NCBI GenBank assembly: GCA_017991275.1
Contig: JAGNMH010000086.1
Span: 1-11,615 of the forward strand
Direction: 5' to 3'
DNA length: 11,615 nt
From: Acidobacteriota bacterium
GTDB taxonomy: Bacteria > Acidobacteriota > Blastocatellia > RBC074
A program made the position numbers and the translations under genes. Numbering within the stretch: the first letter of the stretch is position 1; each line of letters starts with the position of its first letter. Of this stretch, positions 5,488 through 11,615 are shown in pieces. The notes beneath the pieces were generated by a model. That model worked only from the letters and a program-made list of their open reading frames with translations. It was not told where the DNA came from and did no database searches.

Positions 5488-6359
5488 CTTATAGGTTGTT
5501 GTTTGGGAAATAGAAAACGCAGGGCCGGTTCGACGCGCTTTGCCCAGGCGGCTTCGGAATGTTGGCCGCCGCGAATTTCCAGGAACTTCAAATCGGCTTC
5601 CAGCCGCCAGCCTTGAGCGATCAACAAGTCGCGCAATTGGCGGACGTAACCCGGAGTGAATTTGCCCTCCTTCGATCCTATGTCCAGCCAGATGCGCGTC
5701 GTCGGTTTGGCTCGCAAATGCTGAACGTAATGCAGAATCATCCCGTGATCCCACCAGACCGAAGGCGACATAACCATCAACTTGCTGAAAACATTTGGAT
5801 GTTTCAGCCCCAGATAAAGCGAGACCAGTCCGCCCAGCGACGAACCGCCAAGTCCTGTAAATTCCGGCCCGGCCAGAGTTCGGTAATTTTGGTCAATGAA
5901 CGGTTTCAACTCTTCGATCAAAAAGCGTCCGTAAAGATCGGCTTTGCCGCCGCGTTTCTGGCGCGGATCAACCGTCGGAGCGTATTCGTCAATCCGGTCG
6001 GCTCCGGTGTTGTAAATGGCCACGATAATCAGAGCTTCGATTCTTCCCCTCAGAATCAATTGCTGAGCCGTTTCGTCCACTCCCCATTCCACTCCGTTGA
6101 AAGCCGTCGCGGTGTCGAACAGGTTTTGCCCGTCATGCAGGTAAAAAACCGGAAAGCGTTTTGCTTCGCCCTCGTGACTTTTCGAATCCAGATAGCCGGG
6201 CGGCAGGTAAACGACAACGTCGCGGTTGTTGGCCAGAAAGCTGGAATGAAACCCGGCGTGATGGCGAAATTCGCCCGTCAGAGTGTGGTTAGCTTGTGAT
6301 GAGTCGTCGGTTTTGGCCATTCTGGCCGCGGTTGAAGATTGAGAACTTTGAAACTGCAA
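5484..6359 (-). CDS. Esterase D / enterochelin-esterase-type alpha/beta hydrolase
   Basis: A putative serine esterase of the Fes/YbbA (PF00756) group, cytoplasmic by lack of a signal peptide. The sequence shows RDVVVYLPPGY (46-56), the family signature FPVFYLHDGQNLFD (69-82), the nucleophile elbow GLGGSSLGG (169-177, Ser174) and VMSPSVWW. A late GGQHSEAAW carries the probable catalytic His267, and the acid may be Asp226 in WLDIGSKEGKF. The length of about 280-290 is normal. Two starts compete. TTG 6359 has GAGGT five bases upstream and is used here. ATG 6320 gives a neater N-terminus (MAKTDDSSQ) but no ribosome site. It overlaps the downstream unknown gene by ATGA. The substrate is unknown; siderophore, acyl or aryl esters are all possible. 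Confidence 0.85.
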   Translation of the reverse strand: MQFQSSQSSTAARMAKTDDSSQANHTLTGEFRHHAGFHSSFLANNRDVVVYLPPGYLDSKSHEGEAKRFPVFYLHDGQNLFDTATAFNGVEWGVDETAQQLILRGRIEALIIVAIYNTGADRIDEYAPTVDPRQKRGGKADLYGRFLIEELKPFIDQNYRTLAGPEFTGLGGSSLGGLVSLYLGLKHPNVFSKLMVMSPSVWWDHGMILHYVQHLRAKPTTRIWLDIGSKEGKFTPGYVRQLRDLLIAQGWRLEADLKFLEIRGGQHSEAAWAKRVEPALRFLFPKQQPIR

Positions 6360-6578
6360 GTCTTACCTCGATGAATGAAAGCAAAAATTATTTCGTATAA
6401 CGGCGGCGCGCACTTCACAGCACGGCAGCCAGCGGGAATAATACACAGCCAACGACAAAGTTGCGACGCTCATAATCGTAGTCAAAAAGTCCATCCGTTT
6501 TCAGTCAGAAAGCGCCGGTCAGTTGTGAACGACTGTCGCTTTGCGACTGAAACTTTGCTCCAACTTGGTGAGGTAGCT

Positions 6579-7661
6579 GTGAACAAACACAAGACGATCT
6601 TCCTGACGATTTTTTTGTTGGTCTGCCTGGCCGGAAACGCTTCCGCCCAAGACAAAACTGCTGAAAAGAAACTCAAGACAGGTTTATGGCCGTCCGACTG
6701 GGTTTACACCCTGGCCGAAGGCGTCACCACGCGCGAAATCACTTTTTACAGTGACGGCATTGGCTGTTACGGCAAAATCTTTTTCCCAAAAGGGTTTTCG
6801 CCATCAGGCAAAACTCCCGGCATCGTGCTGGGGCAAGGCTGGGCCGGAAATCATTTCTCGATTGAAAAGTACGGCGCTCGATTTGCCGAACGCGGTCTGG
6901 TGGCGATGGTAATTGATTATCGCGGCTGGGGTTCCAGCGACGGCTTTATCGCTCAGGCCGAGCCAACCGTCAGCCGAGGTGAAAAAGAACCAGTCCGAGA
7001 TGATGCTCGCCACAGCAGTGGCAAAGTCGAAACCGTCACCAAACGCACTCGGCTGATTCCGCTGAAACAGGTCGAAGATTACCGCAACGCGATTTCATAC
7101 CTGCAAGGCGAACCCGGCGTTGACCCCGATCGCATCGGCATCTGGGGATCGAGCTTCGCCGGGGGCAATGTGATTGTCGTGGCCGCGCTGGATTCGCGCG
7201 TCAAAGCCGTCGTCGGACAAGTCCCGGCAATTTCCGGCAAAAACGCGCCCGCCGGCCCGGTTCCGCTGCGCGGCAAGGCTCTGGAAGACGCGATTCAGCG
7301 CGCTCGAACCGGCAAAGGCGGCGAGTTTGAAACAGGCTTTTCTTATCGGCGAATGGTGGACGTTGAAACCAGTCAGATGGTCGCCGAATACCGCCCGTTT
7401 CATTACTTGAAAGCCGTTGGCGACCGCCCGGTCATGCTGATTCCGGCAGAAAAAGAAGAACTGATAAACAACAAGGAAAACGCCATCGCAGCAATGGACG
7501 TGTTGACCGGCCCGAAAAAACTGGTGATCGTTCCCGGCATCACTCACTTTGAAATGTACATCGGCGATGCGTTTGAAATCAGTTCGAATGCCGCTGCGGC
7601 CTGGTTCCGCGAGCATTTAGGCCTGGAGCCAAAAGCTGAAGCCAAACACACAAGCAACTGA
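6579..7661 (+). CDS. Secreted alpha/beta hydrolase (dienelactone-hydrolase-like)
   Basis: A 360-residue exported serine hydrolase. Signal peptide: NKHK, then the hydrophobic TIFLTIFLLVCLAG and a cleavage site after ASA (residue 23). The fold is shown by PGIVLGQGWAGN (about 80-91), VIDYRGWGSSDGF (111-123) and the nucleophile elbow IGIWGSSFAGG (186-196, Ser192, with Ala in place of the last Gly). The probable catalytic His323 is in VPGITHFEMY. The usual catalytic Asp is not obvious; the equivalent segment reads LIPAEKEELI, so a Glu may serve. The start is GTG 6579, preceded by GAGGT and placing the signal peptide at the N-terminus. The frame is open back to 6375, but that stretch lacks protein-like character. 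Only 37 bp separate it from the dehydrogenase gene, suggesting an operon. No convincing promoter was found in 6360-6578. Confidence 0.85.
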   Translation: MNKHKTIFLTIFLLVCLAGNASAQDKTAEKKLKTGLWPSDWVYTLAEGVTTREITFYSDGIGCYGKIFFPKGFSPSGKTPGIVLGQGWAGNHFSIEKYGARFAERGLVAMVIDYRGWGSSDGFIAQAEPTVSRGEKEPVRDDARHSSGKVETVTKRTRLIPLKQVEDYRNAISYLQGEPGVDPDRIGIWGSSFAGGNVIVVAALDSRVKAVVGQVPAISGKNAPAGPVPLRGKALEDAIQRARTGKGGEFETGFSYRRMVDVETSQMVAEYRPFHYLKAVGDRPVMLIPAEKEELINNKENAIAAMDVLTGPKKLVIVPGITHFEMYIGDAFEISSNAAAAWFREHLGLEPKAEAKHTSN

Positions 7662-7698
7662 AACTCATCAATCCATACACCAAAGTAGGAAGACGCAA

Positions 7699-9561
7699 AT
7701 GAAATCATCAATTAAGCTCTTTTGGCTGTGCGCCGTTGTGTTGGCGCTGGCCTGTGTTCACGGATTCAATTCGACTGCTCAGGTGCAGACTGGCAAGGAC
7801 GCTCAGCCTGACGGAGCCAAGCTTTATGGCGAACGCTGCGCCGTTTGCCACGACAACGCCGAAGGACGGACTCCGCCAAAAAGCATCATTGCTCGCAAAG
7901 CCACGGACGAAGTCATCACTGCGTTGACGACCGGCGTGATGAAGGCTCAGGCCAACGGTTTGAAGCCGCTCGAAATTCGAGCCATTGCCGTTTACCTGAC
8001 CGGCAAAGAACCGACTGGCGTGATTGATCCCGCGCAACTGGCCAATCGCTGCACGGCACCCGGCGGGCCGATCAATTTGAAAGCCGCTGGCTGGAATGGT
8101 TGGGGATTGGATTTGGAAAACACTCGATTTCAGCCGAAGCCGGGTCTGAAAGCCGAAGACGTGCCGAAGCTGAAAGTGAAATGGGCGTTCGCTTACCCGG
8201 CGACGATGGCCATCGGAGAGCCTGTGGTTGTCGGCAATCGGCTGTTTGCGGGAACGGATTCGGGGCAGGTCATCAGCCTGAACGCGCAAACCGGCTGCGC
8301 CTATTGGGCAATCAGCGTTGGCGCTCCGGTGCGAACGGCGATTTCTGTTGGAGCCTTGCCGGCTGGAAGTAAGGCGAAGTTCGCGGCTTACTTCGGCGAC
8401 GAACGCGGAAACGTTCATGCGGTGGACGCCGAAACCGGCGCTTCGCTGTGGAAGCTGAATCTGGACAAACATCCCGTCGCCCGCATCACAGGTTCGCCGG
8501 TGCTGAACGGCAATCGTTTGTACGTGCCGGTGTCGTCGGTTGAAGAAGCCATTTCGCGCCCCGACAAATACGAATGCTGCAAGTTTCGAGGCAGCATGGC
8601 TGCGGTTGACGCCGTCAGCGGCAAACTGATCTGGCAGACTTATTCCATTACCGAAGAGCCGAAACCTTACAAAAAGAATTCCGTTGGGACTCAGTTGTAT
8701 GGCCCGGCTGGCGCGGCAATTTGGTCAGCGCCGACGCTGGATTTGAAACGCGGAGTTCTTTACGCCGGAACCGGCAACTCGTACACCGACGCCGCAACCG
8801 GAGGCAGCAACGCCATCATCGCGTTTGATCTGGCGACTGGAAAAATCCGTTGGACGAATCAGGTGCTGCCCAAAGACAACTTCATCATGAATTGTCGCCA
8901 GCCGGGGCAAGGCAATTGTCCTCAGGAAGCCGGGCCGGATTTCGATTTCGGCAGTTCGCCGATTTTGCGAAAACTGCCCAACGGCAAAGATGTTTTGTTG
9001 GCTGGAAACAAGGGAGGAATTTTGTTCGCGCTTGATCCTGACGGTCAGGGCAAAAAGCTTTGGGAAGTGAAACTCGGCCTGGGAACCGCGCTCGGCGGTA
9101 TAGAGTGGGGATTCACCGCCGACGCCAAAGTGACTTATGTGCCGGTGGCTGATCCGTTTGGGCAACCAGACAAACTCAAACCTGGGTTATCAGCAGTCGA
9201 AATCTCCACAGGCAAGGTGCTGTGGCAAGTTCCTGCTCCGAAGGTAAAGTGTTCGTGGGGCGCGGCGCGATGCAGCAACGCTCAATCAGCGGCGGCCAGT
9301 TTAATTCCCGGCGTTGTGTTTTCTGGTACTTCAGATGGCCATTTGCGGGCTTATGCAACTGCCGACGGCAAAATCATTTGGGACTTCGACACGGCGGCTC
9401 AACCTTACGACGCGGTTAACGGCAAACAAGCCAAAGGCGGAACCATTGACGCCGGGGGTGCCGTGATCGTGGGTGGGATGGTTTACGTCAATTCCGGTTA
9501 CGGACGAATTTTGGGGATGCCCGGCAATGCGCTGCTGGCGTTTTCTGTGGACGGCAAATAA
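7699..9561 (+). CDS. Secreted cytochrome c-PQQ beta-propeller dehydrogenase (PVA-dehydrogenase-like)
   Basis: A 620-residue quinohaemoprotein. It has an N-terminal signal peptide (about 1-27), then a cytochrome c domain with the haem site CAVCH (47-51) and a possible axial Met81 in TTGVMKAQA. A PQQ-binding propeller follows (about 130-620). Propeller blades show repeated xxxTGxxxW closers at about 195-203, 243-251, 304-312, 377-385, 501-509 and 553-561. Adjacent cysteines at 293-294 (YECCKFRGS) recall the disulfide near PQQ in quinoprotein alcohol dehydrogenases. GGIEWGFTADA (466-476) and the haem-first order resemble polyvinyl-alcohol dehydrogenase (EC 1.1.2.6), which oxidises secondary alcohols and passes electrons to cytochrome c. 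Substrate specificity is inference. ATG 7699 has TAGGAAG upstream. No PQQ biosynthesis gene is in the window. Confidence 0.88.
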   Translation: MKSSIKLFWLCAVVLALACVHGFNSTAQVQTGKDAQPDGAKLYGERCAVCHDNAEGRTPPKSIIARKATDEVITALTTGVMKAQANGLKPLEIRAIAVYLTGKEPTGVIDPAQLANRCTAPGGPINLKAAGWNGWGLDLENTRFQPKPGLKAEDVPKLKVKWAFAYPATMAIGEPVVVGNRLFAGTDSGQVISLNAQTGCAYWAISVGAPVRTAISVGALPAGSKAKFAAYFGDERGNVHAVDAETGASLWKLNLDKHPVARITGSPVLNGNRLYVPVSSVEEAISRPDKYECCKFRGSMAAVDAVSGKLIWQTYSITEEPKPYKKNSVGTQLYGPAGAAIWSAPTLDLKRGVLYAGTGNSYTDAATGGSNAIIAFDLATGKIRWTNQVLPKDNFIMNCRQPGQGNCPQEAGPDFDFGSSPILRKLPNGKDVLLAGNKGGILFALDPDGQGKKLWEVKLGLGTALGGIEWGFTADAKVTYVPVADPFGQPDKLKPGLSAVEISTGKVLWQVPAPKVKCSWGAARCSNAQSAAASLIPGVVFSGTSDGHLRAYATADGKIIWDFDTAAQPYDAVNGKQAKGGTIDAGGAVIVGGMVYVNSGYGRILGMPGNALLAFSVDGK

Positions 9562-9566
9562 AACTT

Positions 9567-9659
9567 TGGAGCGCTGCGCCTTCGGCGTAGCTTTGGTAGT
9601 CAATTAAAGGGGCGCGCCGCAAAGGGCTACCAAAGCTACGCCAAAGGCGCAGCGCTCCA
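9567..9659. repeat. 93-bp imperfect palindrome (33-bp inverted arms), MITE/REP-like
   Basis: The arms at 9567-9599 and 9627-9659 are inverted copies of each other over 33 bp with a single mismatch, around a 27-bp centre containing GGCGCGCC. The left arm starts TGGAGCGCTGCGCC and ends CTTTGGTAG. The element fills almost the whole gap between the dehydrogenase stop (9561) and the DUF3089 start (9673). No target-site duplication is obvious. No T run follows, so it is not a standard terminator, although the RNA hairpin would be very stable. The size and shape fit a non-autonomous palindromic repeat. Confidence 0.85.
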
Positions 9660-9672
9660 CATTGAGGACAAT

Positions 9673-10839
9673 ATGCTTCGACGATTCTTTTTTGCTCTGG
9701 CTTTTATCTCTCTGCTGCTGGTGGGCAAGCAGCAGGCTCAAACTCAACCCAAAAATGATTACGGCAAAGGCGAAAGCTGGCTTTGCCGTCCGGGCAGGCA
9801 GGATGCTTGCGCTGTGGATTTGACCACAACCATCGTCGCTGCGAACGGCAAGCTGACCGAAGAAAAATGGACGGCCAATCCGAACGCTCCGATTGATTGT
9901 TTTTACGTTTACCCTACGGTTTCAAACGACACGACGGCAAACAGCGATATGAACGCCGGGCCTGAAGAGCGCAACGTCATCCAGCATCAATTCGCCAGGT
10001 TCGGTTCCCAGTGCAGAGTTTACGCGCCGCTCTATCGCCAAGTTACGCTGACCGCTTTGCGAGCCAGTTTGTCCGGCAAGCCGATGGCGATGAATATGAT
10101 GTTGGGTTACAACGACGTGCTGGACGCCTGGAACCATTATCTAGCCAACGACAACAAAGGACGCGGCGTAGTTCTGATCGGACATTCGCAAGGTTCCAGC
10201 GTGTTAATGCAGCTCATCAAAAATGAAATTGACGGCAAACCGATTCAGGATCGCGTCGTTTCAGCCATGCTGCTGGGAATGAATGTAGCCGTGCCAAAAG
10301 GCAAAGATGTGGGCGGCCAGTTCAAAAAGATGCCGTTGTGTCATTCGGCTAATCAAACCGGCTGCGTGATTTCCTACGTCACCTTCCGCGACAACGCGCC
10401 GCCTCCGGCGAACACTTTGTTTGGTCGCGTTCCCGGCGAAGGAATGGTTGCAGCCTGCACAAATCCTGCCGCCTTGGACGGAATCAGCGGCGAGCTTCAT
10501 GCTTATCTGGGCGCTGCTCGAACCGCCGGGTCGTCCTCTGCGGAACCGAAACCCTGGGTGACGCCTGCCCAGCCTATCAAGACTCCTTTTGTCAGCGTGC
10601 CGGGCTTGCTGACTGCCGAATGTGTCCAGAACGAGAACGGCTCTTATCTGGCATTGAAAGTACATGGCAACCCGAAAGACCCACGCACTGACGACATTGC
10701 CGGAGACATCGTTGTTGCCGGACAGGTTCAGGCAAACTGGGGATTGCATTTGATTGACGTCAACGTGGCGATGGGCAATCTGGTCAGCATTGTCGGCCAG
10801 CAATCAAAAGCTTATCTGGCAAAACAGAAGAAGAAATAA
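9673..10839 (+). CDS. Secreted DUF3089-family alpha/beta hydrolase
   Basis: A 388-residue exported protein with signal peptide MLRRFFFALAFISLLLVGKQ and cleavage around AQA-QTQ. The family pattern DCFYVYPTV (75-83), QFARFGSQCRVYAPLYRQVT (106-125), the nucleophile elbow VVLIGHSQGSSVL (166-178, Ser172) and a C-terminal NWGLHLIDVNVAMGNLV (355-371) match DUF3089 (PF11288), a lipase/esterase-like fold of unknown substrate. His359 and Asp362 are candidates for the rest of the triad. Several cysteines (38, 46, 76, 114, 223, 231) could form disulfides, fitting an exoplasmic location. ATG 9673 has GAGG six bases upstream (GAGGACAAT). It lies downstream of the large palindrome and 5 bp before the transporter gene, with which it is probably co-transcribed. 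Confidence 0.87.
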   Translation: MLRRFFFALAFISLLLVGKQQAQTQPKNDYGKGESWLCRPGRQDACAVDLTTTIVAANGKLTEEKWTANPNAPIDCFYVYPTVSNDTTANSDMNAGPEERNVIQHQFARFGSQCRVYAPLYRQVTLTALRASLSGKPMAMNMMLGYNDVLDAWNHYLANDNKGRGVVLIGHSQGSSVLMQLIKNEIDGKPIQDRVVSAMLLGMNVAVPKGKDVGGQFKKMPLCHSANQTGCVISYVTFRDNAPPPANTLFGRVPGEGMVAACTNPAALDGISGELHAYLGAARTAGSSSAEPKPWVTPAQPIKTPFVSVPGLLTAECVQNENGSYLALKVHGNPKDPRTDDIAGDIVVAGQVQANWGLHLIDVNVAMGNLVSIVGQQSKAYLAKQKKK

Positions 10840-10844
10840 GGCTG

Positions 10845-11579
10845 ATGGCTTTTTGGGGAGATTTCCATTTGAAAAATCAGGCTGCTAATACTCACCAACG
10901 AACTTATAAGTACTATGATTTGGTTATGGCTGCATTTGTCACTGTGCTGCTCTGTTCGGGCATAATTGGAGTGCAGAAGGTTTCAAAAATTGGCTCGCTG
11001 CCAGAATTTGGCACGGCTATCCTGTTCTTCCCACTGAGCTACATTTTCGGCGACGTGCTGACCGAAGTTTACGGTTACGCGCGGTCACGGCGCGTAATTT
11101 GGGCAGGTTTCGGCGCGCTGATCTTTGCCGCGTTTATGAGTTGGGCGGTGGTAAAAATGCCGCCTGCACCGGGTTGGAAGGGACAGGATGCTTACGAAAT
11201 GATTTTTGGCGGCACGCCGCGCATTGTACTTTCTTCGCTGATTGCATTTTGGGCGGGCGAATTTGCAAACTCATTCGTGTTGGCCAAAATGAAGATTCTG
11301 ACCAGCGGACGCTGGCTGTGGATGCGAACCATCGGCTCCACTATTGTGGGTGAAGGAGTTGATTCCCTGATCTTTTACCCGCTGGCGTTTTACAACTCTT
11401 CGATTATGCCGAACGATTTGGTCTTCGTGGTGATGGTGAGCAATTACCTGATGAAAGTCGCCTGGGAAGCCGTCATCACTCCGTTTACTTATTTGATAGT
11501 CAATTTCCTGAAACGTGTCGAACACGAGGATTATTACGACCGCGACACCAACTTTAATCCGTTTACGCTCGAAACTTAG
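10845..11579 (+). CDS. yhhQ: Queuosine-precursor transporter, YhhQ/VUT family
   Basis: A 244-residue integral membrane protein (PF02592) with about six hydrophobic helices. Family motifs are YYDLVMAAFVTVLLCSGIIG (23-42), FFPLSYIFGDVLTEVYGYA (61-79), the conserved RTIGSTIVGEGVDSLIF (161-177) and MKVAWEAVITP (203-213). The E. coli member imports the queuosine precursors preQ0 and preQ1 for tRNA modification. ATG 10845 lies 5 bp after the DUF3089 stop, with a weak AAGG only 4 bases upstream, so translation probably depends on read-through from the preceding gene. The N-terminal 20 residues are hydrophilic and variable in the family. The pairing with a secreted hydrolase has no obvious metabolic logic. 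Confidence 0.9.
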   Translation: MAFWGDFHLKNQAANTHQRTYKYYDLVMAAFVTVLLCSGIIGVQKVSKIGSLPEFGTAILFFPLSYIFGDVLTEVYGYARSRRVIWAGFGALIFAAFMSWAVVKMPPAPGWKGQDAYEMIFGGTPRIVLSSLIAFWAGEFANSFVLAKMKILTSGRWLWMRTIGSTIVGEGVDSLIFYPLAFYNSSIMPNDLVFVVMVSNYLMKVAWEAVITPFTYLIVNFLKRVEHEDYYDRDTNFNPFTLET

Positions 11580-11580
11580 T

Positions 11581-11615
11581 TCGGATCAGTACCGCGCGCG
11601 TAAGCAAGCGAAACC
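11581..11615. other. Intergenic tail with alternating GC tract at window edge
   Basis: After the transporter stop codon the last 36 bp contain ACCGCGCGCGTAAGCAAGCG, a compositional style unlike the flanking gene. It may be the edge of another intergenic repeat cut off by the window. No terminator hairpin can be completed within the available bases. Confidence 0.25.

Noticed and set aside
5488..5754. Longer version of the unknown minus-strand gene beginning near 5754
   Set aside because: The extra part lies entirely inside the esterase in another frame. ATG 5487 with the ATGA overlap is the natural start.
6375..6578. In-frame N-terminal extension of the secreted hydrolase starting at 6375
   Set aside because: It would bury a clear signal peptide 68 residues inside the protein, and it has no protein-like pattern. 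GTG 6579 has GAGGT upstream and puts the signal peptide at the N-terminus.
7708..8472. 254-residue open frame antisense to the dehydrogenase
   Set aside because: The plus-strand product has haem and propeller motifs through this stretch. The antisense frame has none.

Overview
This 11.6 kb stretch of bacterial chromosome has moderate GC content and is densely coded. It carries standard Shine-Dalgarno motifs and some GTG and TTG starts. The gene content (YtxH-type stress protein, ileS, single-gene tatA, secreted PQQ/cytochrome c dehydrogenase, DUF3089 and other secreted alpha/beta hydrolases, queuosine-precursor transporter) and the palindromic intergenic repeats suggest a free-living soil Gram-negative. 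My best guess is an acidobacterium of the Blastocatellia type. That placement is an inference from style and gene content, since no phylogenetic marker was compared. No rRNA, tRNA, CRISPR array, transposase or phage gene is visible.

Layout. (1) 1-1812, minus strand: a promoter at 1784-1812, a 180-nt hairpin-rich leader, a YtxH-like membrane protein, a membrane-anchored coiled-coil protein (DUF948-like), a clear intrinsic terminator (479-526), then the 5' end of ileS, cut by the window edge. (2) 1824-3562, plus strand: a strong sigma70-type promoter and tatA, then an AlbA_2/Schlafen-type DNA-binding plus GHKL-ATPase-like regulator. The tatA and ytxH promoters are back to back, with their -35 boxes 11 bp apart. 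(3) 3697-4872, plus strand: a lone thiS sulfur carrier and an SMP-30/gluconolactonase-like lactonase. (4) 4876-6359, minus strand: an esterase D/Fes-type hydrolase translationally coupled (ATGA) to a 203-residue protein I do not recognise. The latter converges on the lactonase gene with only 3 bp between the stop codons. (5) 6579-11579, plus strand: secreted alpha/beta hydrolase, secreted cytochrome c-PQQ beta-propeller dehydrogenase resembling polyvinyl-alcohol dehydrogenase, a 93-bp near-perfect palindrome, secreted DUF3089 hydrolase, and a YhhQ-type queuosine-precursor transporter.

How the genes may work together. The most coherent functional idea is region 5. A periplasmic or extracellular quinohaemoprotein alcohol dehydrogenase sits between two exported serine hydrolases. 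The arrangement recalls the oxidise-then-hydrolyse logic of polyvinyl-alcohol utilisation, although the real substrate cannot be read from sequence. The other genes look like ordinary housekeeping or stress functions. I did not find a convincing wholly new system. The best leads are the dehydrogenase/hydrolase cluster, the large palindromic element, the structured ytxH leader and the coupled unknown gene.
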